Position numbers and translations under genes: made by a program
Assembly: GCA_037039925.1 (NCBI GenBank)
Contig: JAXRKP010001480.1
Span: forward strand, 56,912 to 120,911
Direction: 5' to 3'
Source: Doris montereyensis
Taxonomy: Eukaryota > Mollusca > Gastropoda > Nudibranchia > Dorididae
Length of the DNA stretch: 64,000 nt
The notes under the pieces: model-generated
Database searches by the model: none
What the model was told of the DNA's origin: nothing
Seen by the model: the letters and a program-made list of their open reading frames with translations, nothing else
Shown here: positions 25,301 through 35,365 of the stretch, in pieces
Position numbering within the stretch: the stretch's first letter is position 1
Layout: the number at the start of each line of letters is the position of its first letter

Positions 25301-28115
25301 TTTTGTTGATGAAATAGTGGCGCTGTATGGCAAGATTGTCTGTCGGCGCACCTGTTGCCTGTGCCCTTTGATGTGGTGGTGTCTGATGTCTGAATAGGTG
25401 TGGTGGTCAACACGTTTTGATTTGTCTAGACGGATTCTAATTTTTCACCGTGATTGTGGTTGTTCACACGACCGTGTCATCTTTGTTTGTTCTGACCATA
25501 GCGTCCACAGACTCCCAGTAGCCGCCCTGATTTTAGTTGCCAATAATGAATATATAGACCCTTGTCATCTTTTTTCATAATGCTTTCTTTGCTGACATAA
25601 TAAAGGCGCCCTATGGCAAGATGGTCTGTCGACTTATCTCTAGTTTCGAGTTTTAATGTTTTGTTCATTATACTCTTCGATGTGGCGGTGTCTGATATCC
25701 GAATAGAAGTGGTGATTATCACATTCTGATCTATCTAGACAACTTTTAAGTGTTCAGCCCACTGTGACTGTAGTGGCTCACTTTGACCGTGTCATCTTTT
25801 GTTATGACCAATGTGTCCACACACACTCCCTTTAATCAACAAAATCAAAGTCCAGATGTCAAAGCGAAGCACCGGAGTGGACTCGTGCGATTTCATCGAG
25901 GGCTTTGGAGTTGTGCGGATTCGTCTCACTTCATTTCAATTAATTTCCTATCGGTTTTTAATTATGTTGTTGTCACTATGTATTGGACAGTTGTAGATCA
26001 ATTTAAGACACAAAAAATAAAAATTGTGACTTGTGCAGATTCTTCATAGGGCCAACGAAATACTAAAGCAAATACACCAACCTCAAAAGAAAAGAGAAAA
26101 AATCACTTTACCGTAACAATCAGTCATAATTATGCAGGAGAAAATGTTTGAAATTGTCTCAGATAGCTTCACCAATTTTACTAGTGCGTTTGGGAAGACA
26201 AATGGAATGAAATATGGAGAGGAATAAACTTAAATCCAAAAGAAAGAAGAGTATTCAAATTATATTCAATCATTCTTTTTGCAATTTAATCTCTCTAACT
26301 TGTGCTAACTCATGTATGCTGCATAGATTTTTTAAGATTAAGAGTCTACAAAATGGCAAATCAGAAAATAATCATAACGCGTAACATGTAATATCCAAGC
26401 CCTTCCTTTGTCCCTACATTAATTTCTTAATGTCACAAGTTTTCCTGGAAAGGACTCTCTAATGCTGCTGAATGACGTACGATTTTGTGTGTGTTTCTTT
26501 ATTTCCTCAGATCAAAGGACAGATTGTATCTGTCAGATACATTGATTTTGGAAATACTGAAAGACGCAGTTTCACAGACCTCAAGCCTTTGGATCATGAA
26601 TTTTTCACTGTGCCAGTTTCCATGTTCAGATGCAAACTTCATGGTAAGTGTTGGCATAGGCAGCATGTTTGCCTTTCATTACTTTTGTTTTCTTTCGTCT
26701 TTTTTGTTAATTGTGTGCCCGTAACTAACCTAAAATAGTACTTAAAGATTTTTTTTTATAAAACTATTAATTCAAGTTATGAGTCAAGTTGAAAACATTT
26801 TATTTTTCTCTGATCAAGCTTTGTAAGACTGTCTTGATGAAAATTCCTATGAAATGTGTGTTTCTTTACTGCTGATTAACATATTGGATAAATATATCGA
26901 TATGCATATTGAAAACACATCCAAAATCATTGCTTTCATTTATTATTAATATTGTCTACCCTTTTCAACAGGTATTCAGATATCAGGTGATGAGGAAAAT
27001 CACAGCGGCATGGAAGAGTACAAAAACATGCTTTGGGAAAAGTTAAAACTTCATGAATCTCACATCACTATTGATGGGAAGGAAGGGAAGACATACCTTG
27101 TTTCATTGTCTTTGTCAAGCTGGAATGGACAGAGCGTGGATGTAGCAGCAGATCTGGTGGGTGTCGGTTTGGCCAGGTCGACTACGCTGCTCAGGTATGT
27201 CCATTTGCATAGCTGGGAAATGTCTGCCTGAAGGCTGCATCGTGAAGGCTGCATCGTGCCTTCCCAGTTCTCATTCTCTGAGAAAATGCAAAGGGGCAAG
27301 AATATTCCTGACTATACTTAGAAAATAAAGTTTAATTGATCATTTATAGAAAAACTGTTAGAACCCTGTAGATTCATTGCTCATTTCTGTTATTTTACAT
27401 TTAAAATTAACTTATGAATTTCATTCTTTGTCGTCGGCAAAAGATAAAATTCCTTTTGGATTTGAGTTTTTATAAAAGCTATGATGTAAAAAATCCCTTG
27501 TTAAAGTTAACTTAAATATCATAGTTTTTTGTGGGTTTTTTTGTGTGTCCGTTTGATCAAAGGTGGGATGAACTTTAGTAATTTTCAGTCAAAAGCCACA
27601 TTTTACTTTATATACCCATGATTTTTGGAGTTGATTTCAAATTGGATAATACAAAAGGAAAGTAGAGACCAAAACAAAACAAAAGAAAGAGAGAAAAAAT
27701 GTTTTAACTTCTCTTTCACCCTTTCCCTATGACCACCAAAGTAATAGTTGATTGATCCAATTAATTTGTTAAAATCCTTTGCTCTACAACTCGCCTTTGG
27801 CCCTTCACTCACCTCAGAGTGTGGTCGGCAATAGGCAACTCAGAATTAACTGGTTTATAAAGTACGATGATACACTATATTTGTCAAATCGAGTGTGCTC
27901 AATGTTGTAGAATTCCTCAGAACTTTGTAAGTATGAAGGAAGATTATTTTGTCACTTTCGCATTTTTCTTTATGTCTTTCTTTTTCTTTCAGCCACAGCA
28001 ACAAACTGTCCAAGAACCAGATGAGGAAGAAGATGAGGATGACAGACAAATGAAAGAATTGATGAGACAGATGGAAGAGTTGAAGATGAAGAAAAAAAAC
28101 AAGACCGCTAAATGA
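4852..28115 (+). CDS. TDRD1-like: RRM-MYND-multi-Tudor protein, TDRD1/Vreteno-like (5' partial)
   Basis: Multi-exon gene for a germline Tudor scaffold. Known family role: Tudor domains bind symmetrically dimethylated arginines on PIWI proteins and build perinuclear piRNA granules. Exons with good splice sites: 4852-4943, 5283-5427, 6938-6985, 7412-7434, 8056-8102, 8476-8580, 9220-9345, 10451-10510, 11735-11834, a linker exon to 13254, 14004-14100, 15382-15599, 16285-16457, 17240-17352, 17682-17858, 18701-18941, 19846-21894, 22668-22799, 24034-about 24172, 26511-26643, 26972-27194, 27993-28115 (TGA). Domain order: RRM C-terminal half, Arg/Gly-rich, MYND, linker, about six extended Tudors, acidic/basic tail. 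RRM+MYND+Tudor is the Vreteno layout; MYND plus four or more Tudors resembles vertebrate TDRD1. Up to 9345, phases join cleanly; from 12549 on, single-base breaks are common. I infer sequencing error, though decay is not excluded. The N-terminus is missing. Confidence 0.88.
5449..6800. mobile_element. Probable piggyBac-derived non-autonomous insert (intron)
   Basis: The stretch opens with TTAACACTTTGG at 5449, resembling the TTAA plus A/T-rich terminus of many piggyBac elements. About 200 bases inside is an acidic reading with SDEDF and DGDSDNEV peptides (5650-5740), as at the N-terminus of piggyBac transposases, but with many stops. The part 6130-6560 is similar to 60010-60480. The right end was not fixed. 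Assignment rests on pattern only. Confidence 0.4.
6938..9345 (+). CDS. TDRD1-like: Short exons for an Arg/Gly/Pro-rich segment
   Basis: Five short exons join without any frame break: 6938-6985 ([15 protein letters not shown]), 7412-7434 (MPDESRI), 8056-8102 ([15 protein letters not shown]), 8476-8580 and 9220-9345. The last two encode a disordered segment rich in Gly, Arg and Pro, with [24 protein letters not shown] and [12 protein letters not shown] clusters like these are typical substrates for arginine methylation and RNA contact, so the segment may itself be a Tudor ligand (inference). The clean phases contrast with the broken frames further downstream. Confidence 0.8.
9015..9102 (+). repeat. 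SINE-like 3' tail with ATT repeats
   Basis: A tagttagcgccatataaatt motif is followed by a short ATT run. A related piece with a caagcgcc start and a similar tail is at 42080-42165. Such GCGC plus ATT-repeat ends are common at 3' ends of invertebrate SINEs or MITEs. No tRNA-like head is visible here. Confidence 0.4.
10451..11834 (+). CDS. TDRD1-like: Exons for a MYND zinc finger
   Basis: The finger is split between exons 10451-10510 ([10 protein letters not shown]) and 11735-11834 ([18 protein letters not shown], then [11 protein letters not shown]). Spacing is C-x2-C-x8-C-x2-C-x4-C-x3-C-x7-H-x3-C, an exact MYND pattern, with one extra Cys inside the x8 loop. MYND fingers are protein interaction modules; in TDRD1-family proteins this finger lies just before the Tudor array, as here. 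The intron within the finger is 1.2 kb. Phases match (60 and 100 bases). Confidence 0.93.
12549..13254 (+). CDS. TDRD1-like: Charged low-complexity linker exon, frame broken
   Basis: A stretch of about 700 bases very rich in Lys, Arg, Asn, Glu and Asp codons lies between the MYND finger and the first Tudor, ending at a good donor (gtaagt at 13255). The reading moves among frames: 12563-12829, a middle part with [12 protein letters not shown] and [16 protein letters not shown] peptides, and a final part ending with a [15 protein letters not shown] stretch. A-runs are common at the switches. Its place, composition and lack of intron-like sequence make it a disordered linker exon. The acceptor near 12547 is uncertain. 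Confidence 0.6.
14004..16457 (+). CDS. TDRD1-like: Extended Tudor module 1
   Basis: Exon 14004-14100 gives [20 protein letters not shown], the opening strands of an extended Tudor. Exon about 15382-15599 gives [19 protein letters not shown] and [19 protein letters not shown], the Tudor barrel with the conserved D-F-G-N. Exon 16285-16457 gives [11 protein letters not shown] and, in another frame, [19 protein letters not shown] see three frame changes: at the A-run near 15421, near 15588 (ttggccc), and near 16378. Undoing each by one base gives a continuous domain, which is why I read them as errors and not as intron boundaries. Confidence 0.82.
14145..14345 (-). mobile_element. tRNA-derived SINE, truncated copy (family A)
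   Basis: It matches, in the same orientation, the copies at 51645-51915 and 53930-54208: gagcc..gcttatc, ggtttctata, catttgcacctgggt and related blocks. The tRNA-like head (to the right) is lost or strongly diverged. It lies in the intron following the first Tudor exon. Confidence 0.7.
14873..14958. repeat. (AT)n microsatellite
   Basis: An uninterrupted alternating AT tract of about 86 bases in an intron of the Tudor gene. It has no coding role. Confidence 0.97.
15690..15800 (+). repeat. Short dispersed repeat (family D)
   Basis: It shares with 31720-31870 and 59765-59905 the blocks tacttcttt, ctttcatctt, ctgtttcc and aattyaccctga. All three have the same orientation. Its type is unknown; no tRNA-like promoter or inverted ends are visible. 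Confidence 0.55.
17240..20010 (+). CDS. TDRD1-like: Extended Tudor module 2
   Basis: Exon 17240-17352 is a Lys/Asn-rich spacer. Exon 17682-17858 gives [20 protein letters not shown] and, after a frame change near 17785, [18 protein letters not shown]. Exon 18701-18941 holds the core: [20 protein letters not shown], then, shifted by one base, [18 protein letters not shown], and, shifted again, [14 protein letters not shown]. The start of exon 19846-21894 adds [22 protein letters not shown] plus D-Y-G-N are the aromatic-cage positions expected of a methylarginine-binding Tudor. Confidence 0.82.
20030..21894 (+). CDS. TDRD1-like: Single exon with three tandem, near-identical Tudor modules (3, 4, 5)
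   Basis: Most of exon 19846-21894 is a head-to-tail triplication. Each unit encodes a Ser/Pro-rich linker ([18 protein letters not shown]), strands [18 protein letters not shown], a helix [19 protein letters not shown], the Tudor barrel [19 protein letters not shown] with VDYGNTE, and a C-terminal extension ending in [10 protein letters not shown]. Cage-type positions (F/Y-R and D-Y-G-N) are present in every unit. Each unit is broken by one or more single-base indels, which differ between copies. The exon ends at 21894 before a weak gttggt donor. Whether the gene truly has three copies or the assembly added or lost units cannot be told from this sequence. Confidence 0.85.
20096..20724 (+). 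repeat. Tudor tandem unit 1 (629 bases)
   Basis: The unit is counted from the cagaaagtgtcacacc motif. Against unit 2 I counted roughly a dozen substitutions plus several single-base length differences and one deletion of about 9 bases near the end. Unit 1 has five T where units 2 and 3 have six (about 20371-20375), which breaks its frame before the D-Y-G-N motif, and it has one G too many at the ctaccggg run. Confidence 0.9.
20725..21340 (+). repeat. Tudor tandem unit 2 (616 bases)
   Basis: Same phase as unit 1. It has four A where units 1 and 3 have five (ggaaaagttc), lacks a T in tacagaggaaaa where the others have gagtgaaaa, lacks one G in gtgaatctgaaac, lacks one C in ctacggtggg and has one base fewer in the A/G run before gagacaatgtg. 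It alone keeps the cggtttccccc form, which is in frame. Confidence 0.9.
21341..21894 (+). repeat. Tudor tandem unit 3 (3'-shortened)
   Basis: It starts in the same phase as units 1 and 2 but stops after the [14 protein letters not shown] end, where the exon ends; it lacks the following Ser/Pro linker. It keeps six T before the D-Y-G-N motif and has the longest uninterrupted reading, 140 codons (21347-21769). It carries one G too many at the ctaccggtgggg run and one T too few at ctgttccccc. Confidence 0.9.
22120..22425. repeat. (TCTG)n/(TC)n microsatellite
   Basis: A pyrimidine-rich tract: imperfect TCTG and TC blocks, then (TCTG)n, (TC)n, a short CA insert and more (TC)n. It lies in the intron right after the Tudor triplication exon. 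Long open readings over it are artefacts of the repeat. Confidence 0.95.
22668..27194 (+). CDS. TDRD1-like: Extended Tudor module 6
   Basis: Exon 22668-22799 gives [19 protein letters not shown]. Exon 24034 onward gives [19 protein letters not shown], then, after a one-base shift near 24130, [15 protein letters not shown]. Exon 26511-26643 gives [20 protein letters not shown], the D-F-G-N part of the barrel, and exon 26972-27194 gives the C-terminal extension with [18 protein letters not shown]. The donor after 24172 is uncertain because no good GT matches the phase. A last one-base shift near 27175 is needed to reach the final exon in frame. Confidence 0.83.
23524..23800 (+). mobile_element. 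tRNA-derived SINE (family A), + orientation
   Basis: A tRNA-like head with box A-like tggtggccagtggtc and box B ggttcaaatcc (23577-23587) is followed by the family body: cacattttccccatttgacc, ggtgtaaaatgggtacaag, gtgattgttatcacctg and ttcacgctatacaaccgg. It is the reverse complement of the body of the - strand copies at 51645 and 53930. Confidence 0.8.
25205..25830. repeat. Diverged direct duplication, unit about 290-317 bases
   Basis: Blocks recur in order: ggcgctgtatggcaagattg (25319) and ggcgccctatggcaagatgg (25606); gatgtggtggtgtctgatgt (25370) and a near match at 25679; accgtgtcatctttg (25469) and a near match at 25786. The spacing drifts from 287 to 317. It lies in an intron, and its nature is unknown. 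Confidence 0.7.
27993..28115 (+). CDS. TDRD1-like: Terminal exon: acidic run then Lys-rich coiled-coil tail
   Basis: After a clean tctttcag acceptor the exon encodes [18 protein letters not shown], then a Met/Lys/Glu-rich helix ([17 protein letters not shown]) and TAK, ending at TGA 28113-28115. The tail is short, amphipathic and could form a small coiled coil. No AATAAA signal was seen in the first few hundred bases downstream. Confidence 0.8.
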   Translation, partial: PQQQTVQEPDEEEDEDDRQMKELMRQMEELKMKKKNKTAK

Positions 28116-28860
28116 TGTTAAAAACATATGTTACTAATGATCCACTCAAGCCTGTGTTTATTTTGTATTATGTTCAAATTGTTTCACTGTAGTAGTTCAT
28201 TTGAGGGACTAAATCATAAGCTCTGATGAGAAGATGAATGTATTGAGCCAAGATATAAATATCGAAGAAGATACATGAGACCACATAAGATGATTTCAAC
28301 TGAAAAATCACACTTGCACAATATAGAACCAAACCGGTGAGCAGTGCATTGGTACCCATTGCCTGAATATGTAAACAATGTACTTAAAGGCAAAACTTCT
28401 GACTCTTGAAAGTAATCTTTCATATCCATAACATATTATGGACAGATGCAGAGATCATATGTTTGAACCTATCAAGTGTGGTTTAAAGTGTGCTATCTTA
28501 ATCTAGTCCTTTGTGTTTTTCTCACTTATGCATCTACGAGATGTAAAGATTTTCTATTTGGTCAAGTTTCTTTCAAAATGACCTTTGCCAACAGTTCAAT
28601 TAGCCAGACTGAGTTAACCTTAAAAACACTGAGTTTATTTAACTTTCAAGAAATTTGACATCATTTTTAATCCATTCAATTCCAGAACTCAAAATAAGCC
28701 TTATTGAAATCCCAGTGCAAGGCAGTCTACTTTTTTATATGATAGACTGCATTCATTTAACAAATCAAATAGAATTAAAATTTTCAGTCATTTTAGGCCA
28801 CCTGAAGGCATTACTGTTGTGAATTGAATAGTGCACATGGAAATATTTTTCCTATTGTAA
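28116..28860. other. 3' flank of the Tudor gene
   Basis: AT-rich sequence after the stop codon, presumably 3' untranslated region at its start. I see no coding exon, and no clear AATAAA polyadenylation signal. Confidence 0.4.
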
Positions 28861-30700
28861 TTAACTCTTAAAGCCCTGAACAACGCTGTCAGGGTTTGGC
28901 AACCATTTACGTTTTGACTGAACAACACTGTCAGCGTTACTCTAGTATTATTTCGTTTGGCTGAAGTATAAGTTTTATAATCAAAGGGAAATAACTCTAT
29001 TTATTCACATGCCCCATGAAAGTGAAAGTAGAACAAAAACAACTGAAAAATCTTGTGTTTTCTGTGTGTGTTTTTTGCCTTTTTTGGTGTTTTTTCTTCA
29101 ATCCTGTAAATCAGATGATTTTTGTTTACAATTGACAGCACTACAAGCCTTATGACTCTGTACTGTTGAGGAAGATTCCGATTTAGACGATGATGAACTG
29201 AGTGAATCTGATGATGATTTGTTTGATGGTGATTTACTTATGGAAGATAGTTACGATTCTGATAGATCTAGTGGTCCCAGTAGTGCAAAAATGTATTATT
29301 TTCATTAGTTCATTGATGTTGATTTGAAACTGCATTTTATTCCTGTTACTTTGATGTATGATTTGTGTTTCTATCTCTATTCTGAAGCTTGTTATATTAT
29401 TTTAAAATAAGTCGTCTGCACGCATCCTACACCAAAAAAAAAAATCAGGGAAAATGAAGAAACAGTTTCGCTTTTAAAAGTTAAAGTAAGTGTGTAACAA
29501 AAAAAAATTGCTCACAGGAAGATAAAACTAGAAAAATCAATATGTCTTTTACTTCCGGTTATTTATAAAATTTCTGTTGATAATGTTCAAATTCAAGCTG
29601 CAATTAAAGTTCATGATTGGCAAAACCAATCAATATGAATAAAAGCAACAATTTAAACAAGATTGATGGTGCGATTTAGTAGAAACCCAGGATAATTCAC
29701 TAGATATTTAGAGGAAAGTATTGGCAGTAGTGTCAATGATTTAAATATTTCTTTGAATATTGTTTTGTAGTTTTCGTGGCTGGCACATTGGATATTATGA
29801 TACTTTTTTTCCCTTTTTTTTTTATAGATCAACGGCTGTTTTGTTTTACCATTCCATCTTTTTTATTTGTGGCTTGTGGAGTAAGGCTGCAAACGCAGTT
29901 GTTTCACTGATTCCCCAATTACTCTTTGTGATTTTGGGAGAGTAGACATTGTAATTGGAGTGCCTATTATTTGAAACTCATGTGTGATCAGTGACCCTAT
30001 ATTAAAAAATAGAGGCACTATGTATGTTTCCATTACATTTACAGCCTTGTATAGCCCTAGACGGAAAATTTAGCCTAGATTTGGAAATTCTTTCCATCCG
30101 AGGGGTAATTTGTGCTGCGGAATTCGAATATGAAGTCCAAAATAACACTTGAGCAAAAATATGCAAAAACAATTTTGGGATTGCAACATCCTACTGTACT
30201 ATTTTTAAATCTCGTGATGCCGTGTGGATATCATGGCTGGAAACAGCCATTTTTGCGAAAAATGAGACAAATTTATTCTATCATACGAGTGGACAGAGTT
30301 CATTCCCCTCATAATGATATGATTGAAGAAGCTCAGTATCGATTCTTTGAATGTATACAATTTTTTAGAAACGACACAAGCCTAATTTCAACACAGCTCT
30401 TATACAATAAAAGCTAGAAATAGTATCTAAAGTACTACAAGTTGGTACTGATTTTGATCGTCCCAACAAACGCTACCCAAAACAAACTTATTTGAGGATC
30501 TATTATGAATATTGCCTTAGATCAGCCGGAAAATAAGGAACATATTCTGCGCATCTATTATCAAAAGGCAGCATCTCGAAATGAGTAAAAAGGTGCTGGT
30601 GCACTTGAAACAGTGTCAATAAGAAGTAGTTGAGAGCATCTCAAGGTTTTGTGATGTTTCAAAGTATTATCCTACTCTTTTCTTAGGTTTATGGGAGAAA
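28861..30700 (+). mobile_element. Probable piggyBac-derived remnant
   Basis: It begins with TTAACTCTTAAAGCCCTG at 28861. About 300 bases on (29168-29290) is a strongly acidic reading with EEDSDLDDDELSESDDD and DGDLLMEDSYDSD, typical of the N-terminus of piggyBac transposases. No catalytic core with its aspartates was found, so this would be a non-autonomous or gutted copy. The right end is not fixed. Confidence 0.4.
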
Positions 30701-30929
30701 AATGTATTCAAATAACAGAAAATAAGAGAAGAATATGATTTCCTCAAAATGTCCTTTTTTGTTCATTATTTCCTATCTACTTTTTATTTCTGAACGTATC
30801 TTTATGAAATTTGGCATGGATGATGAGTGGGGGAAAACAAAGAAAAGATCAAGCTTTTTTGGATATGTATTATAGTTTTGGAAAATTTTAATTTTTTTAA
30901 ACTACATTTTTGTTTATTCTCATATGCTA

Positions 30930-31140
30930 TTTTCAAAAATTCATGAAATCAAAACTTACTAATGAAACAAAAAAATCTAATCTAATCAAATTTAGAAATT
31001 GTATCAAATAATGTGTGCCAAGTTTGAAAGAAGCTATTTTCAAAAATTCATAATATCAAAACTTACTAATGAAACAAAAATCTGATCTAATCAAATTTGG
31101 ATATTGTATCAAATAAGGTATGTGCCAAGTTTGAAATAAA
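30930..31140. repeat. Tandem duplication of about 108 bases
   Basis: The block from ttcaaaaattcatgaaatca through caaataatgtgtgccaagtt recurs about 107 bases on with few changes (ttcaaaaattcataatatca to aggtatgtgccaagtt). It is followed by a ccaagatggcc and ccatggtaac stretch, also found in loosely similar form near 25130 and 6345. Confidence 0.75.
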
Positions 31141-31719
31141 TTTGTTGAAAAACGAAAAAAAGCCTATCGATATTGAAATTTGGGGAAAATCCAAGATGGC
31201 CACTGTTTCCATGGTAACTGGAAGCGTCAGGAAAACAACATATTTCAACTCAGTGCATCATGCCCATTATACCTATACATAAGTTAAATTGATAGGAACA
31301 AACAGGAAAAATTTTCACTCCAGGACACCCCCAAAGTAAAAAAAACTCCAAAACTTGATATATGTAAAAACCTCTGCATTTGCAGCCTTACCAAGCAAAT
31401 ATTGGAAGAAAACTAAATTGTTGAAAAAAGAAAATAAAGAATGTTTTAATTTGTTAATGTTATACTTTTTCAACTCTTTTTTTGGATTGAAATGAATACT
31501 AACCTGTTGTACCATGTTTGTAAAGTGTGTTGTTGGCATCCCATGCAGGAGAATAAACAAGGTGTAGGCCAATTGTTCCACTTGTGGCATTACATGTACA
31601 CTTATTACAGATAACTCATTAACTGCATATATAGGAAGGCAGTTGGCGAGCATTGTTAGCTGGTGGTAGGTCCTTTGCTTTTACTTATTTGTACGTCTTT
31701 CATTTGTTGTTTCCCCCTT

Positions 31720-31870
31720 CATTCATCTTGAGTGGTAGCGGGTCCTATTGGTAAATGCTACTTCTTTCCTTGCATTTCTTTTATTTATCATTCCTCTTGC
31801 TGTTTTATCTTAATTCACCCTGAGATCACCACATATGGTGCTGGACAAAATGTCAAAGAAACAAACCGAG
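31720..31870 (+). repeat. Short dispersed repeat (family D)
   Basis: Second copy of the sequence at 15690-15800, with tgctacttctttcc, cttgctgttttatcttaatt and caccctgagatcaccacata. It lies in intergenic sequence. Confidence 0.55.
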
Positions 31871-34180
31871 ACCACCGCATGTGGCGGATATGGTGGTACA
31901 ACGAGGTGGGGCACTGCATAATACTAATAATGTTATTGTTACTAGTACAGTGGATGGGGTGAATTTCAATAATCCTGAAACAAAAAGCCCAAGACGGCAC
32001 TAGGTTTGACTTTGTATTTGAGGATCATGTGTCATATAAAGCAGTGTTGTGTTACAGTTGAGGTAGCGTCAGTACATTTTCCTGAATTTGATTTTCATAC
32101 TTGCCAGCCAAACTTTACCAGTCTTCTCATTGCCAGAGGCTTTTTTAAGAAAGCCAGAAATTGGGTTGATTCACTAAATTTTAAATAAAATAATATAGTG
32201 ACATATTTACAACGAAATTTGATGACATAATCCATTGATATGTTGCTCTTCGATTCGCGCCTTTGGTCTCATGATCACGGTGGCCATCTTGGATTTGTTG
32301 ACCAAATATGGGATTGGTTAAATAGGGTGTTTAAAAATGATCCAAGTTTTTTGTCTGGAGAGTAGAATGTATTGTAAACTGCATGTGTTATCTATGATGA
32401 TGGTAAATACACAACAAAGAAAATCAGAAAGTTTTGGAGTATTTATGAGATATGTTATGTTGTTTTATGATAAATTGTTGACTAATGAAATGTAAAATGA
32501 AGCATTGTCTGAAAAAGTCACAAAAAAATCTGCAGTGGCAAAGTTGGTATAGATATAATTAAACTGAGGACCAGTCTCTTCCTCATAATTTGGTATCCAG
32601 TCCTGCTGTGTGAAAGGCTGGTTCTCTAATTTTTTTCCACTTGGAAAGGGTCTGGTGCTACTGTTTTCTGTCGCTTCGGGGAGGACCACACCCCCTCTCC
32701 ACTCGGGTCCAGGACCCCCATCTAGATCTAGCAATGCTGCTGTCTTGGGGAGCTAGTACTTAGTAGCTGAACTAGACCTAGAGCTATTCTCGCCATTTCC
32801 AGAGCCATTGAAGGCACTAGAGTTACTCATGGGTTTCGGGAAATGAATCCCCTGCTGACAAAATTTCATCACTACTTAATGCCATTTAGCCCGGAAAATA
32901 GCGAAATCAAAAAGCTAATCTTCAGTCTAGGTTAACTGGCTATGGGTGCAGCCATTAGTAGAACTCTTCAGCCTGTGTAATGTGAAACAGACAATTATAG
33001 TGTCTAGAGAGCCGGTCAGTGTGGCTACTTAATGGAGACCAGTACCCATGTCGCATTTATGCGACCACTGCAAGCGTCTGTAATGACAGCAAATCGCAGA
33101 AATGCGACCTTCAAAAGAAAAGTGTTAACCGTAATCTAGTCAGTCGATTCAATTGAACTGGAAGAACAAGAAGCACCTCCACCCCCCCTTCCAATCATTA
33201 AAATGACCACCTAAGGTTACAACTCTTCTTAGTACCGAGTGATAAGTGAAGTGTGTAACTTAAACATGAAAAAACAAAACAAATTGCCACATGTAGGCAA
33301 ATATCAAACAGAATAACGATTTTCTCATTTCAACTTTGAATTGAATTTTAGCTATAATATTTTAATAGCAGTATCAGCAATTCATGACAAGATTTTGCAT
33401 AGTTGCGATGTAAATAATAAAAAAAGGAGATGGGTCTTGGCAGTAGATAGAATACAACCATAAATACAATCATGTGCATACAGGCATGCATCATAAAATA
33501 AATAGTCAGGTCATTCAAATATGTTCATTATTTATTCATTTCAACCTTTTGCAAAGACAATAATTGACAATAACAAGTTGGTTACCATTTAGATGTAATA
33601 AGAATCTAAGATCTGAGCAAGAATGATTTTACAATAAGACAATGAATATGAGAAATATTTTCAAACCTTGAGGATTCCTCACATCAATGTCAGCGTTAGA
33701 TTGGGAGATCAACTTTATCACCCGAGTAATCAACATGAACATTATCAATATCATCCTACACGTTACATTTAAGATAATAACAAACTTGCTGACTGATACT
33801 GATTACACCTAACTTACAAAAGAAAAAAGAATCGCCAATTTCTTGAAAGTAACTGACTGCAGACATAATGGATTATAATTAATTATATGATGTACTACCA
33901 GTAATGTTACGTTATTGCACGATACATAATGAGTTACAAGGCACTGGAAGGTAATACAGATGACCAATACCGCAATTGAATTAATAAAAGAAAAATGTTA
34001 TCACATGATTATGCAAAGTATAGACACTTGATATATATACTATCACCCATGTGATTATCATCAAATTATTTATTGGTGTTATCTGAATACTGTTTTATCA
34101 TCGATGATAAAATCACGCTCCCTTTCTAGGCTCATTAAAGAATCACAAGAAGAACCCTTATCTGATGAATGATATTTTCC
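31871..34180. other. Intergenic stretch without a recognised gene
   Basis: Mostly AT-rich. A - strand reading at 32734-32465 (89 codons, with QPFTQQDWIPNYEEETGPQF) looks protein-like in composition but matches no family I know and has no splice context. A TTAACACTTTTC on the - strand at 33128 with nearby gcgac/gtcgc blocks may be another transposon end. Confidence 0.35.
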
Positions 34181-34189
34181 CCATCAAGA

Positions 34190-35365
34190 ATCTCACCTGA
34201 AAAAGTGTATGCCAGGATTCTGGAAATGAGACTAAGGAGAAAGAGTAGAGGATCAGATTGAAGAGCAACAGAGTGGATTTAGACCAGAAGAAGCGCATAC
34301 AGATCACATATTTACAATCAGACAAACAATAGAAAAAATTCCTTGAGAGAAACATCAACTTGCACCTGTGTTTTATTGACTTAGAAAAGGCATTTGACAC
34401 TGAGGGAGGGACTAACTATGGCATTCCTTAAAAGAACACAACGGTAGGCAAAATTTAATAGAAGCCATTAAAAGTTTTTACATAAACCAACATGTGCAGT
34501 GAGAGTAGCTGGAAATGTATCTGAAGAATTTGATGTAGATCAATGCTTTCATTTGCTGATGATTTAATTCTGTTTGGAAAATCAGAAAGGAACCTCCAGT
34601 CAAATATCATCAAGTAATGAATGATGAGTTAAAGAGGAATGAGAGTAAATGCAAAGAAAACCAAAACAATGCTAGTAACTAGGGAAGCTAAACACAAAAT
34701 CTTAAATTAGGGCAGGGAGAATTTAGAACAAGTTCAAAGCTACAATTACTTAGGAGTAATGATTAACTCAGGAGAAAAACTAAGAGCAGTTGAAATCAGC
34801 CAGAGAATCAAAAGGCAAAATGCAATATATAACCACTAGGAAAGGCATTTGTAGGTAAACAAGAATTGTCAACAAAAACCAAAATGGCAGTATAAACACA
34901 GTTTATTGTCCTACTCTCCTCTATGTCAGTGAAACCTGGACCTTAGACAATAGGGAATACAGAGTGCAGGCAGCGAAATGAAATATCTAAGAAGAGTAGT
35001 ACTAGTAGGGAAAACTAAAAGAGACAAAATCAGAAACACAATAAGAGATCAAACCAAAGCAGATAGCATAAAAACTTAGAAATGAATCAACTGAGATGGT
35101 TTGGGCATGTTAACAGAATGAATGACAATAGAATAGCTAAATCAGTATATAGTGCTAAAACTCAAGGAAAAAGACCAAAGGCAGACCTCGGAGAAAGTGG
35201 GAAGAAGATAAAAGAGGCATTAACGCAAAGAAATTTAACTTTCACAGAAGGAAACAGAAACTGTCAGGACAGGGCAGCCTGGAGAAAGATCATTTCGGCA
35301 TCTAAAACCCATACACCGGAAGGTAGAATGGGAGCTGATAAAGAAAGAAAGAAAGAAGAATCTCA
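34190..35365 (+). pseudogene. LINE 3' half (reverse transcriptase and C-terminus), degraded
   Basis: Same LINE family as 735-4450, here on the + strand and 5'-truncated. It holds reverse transcriptase fragments near 34255-34400 (with ttgacttagaaaaggcattt, the LEKAF block), an AFADDLILFGK box at 34548-34580, and the C-terminal MNQLRWFGHVNRMNDNR at 35082, followed by a Lys/Arg-rich end and RAAWRKIIS. It ends at about 35350 in a short (gaaa)n tail, as expected for a LINE 3' end. It is broken by many frame shifts. It lies between the Tudor gene and the 3' end of BIN3. Confidence 0.85.

Noticed and set aside
32465..32734. 89-codon - strand reading as a gene
   Set aside because: No recognised family, no splice signals, and no second coding piece nearby; kept only as a note in the intergenic entry.
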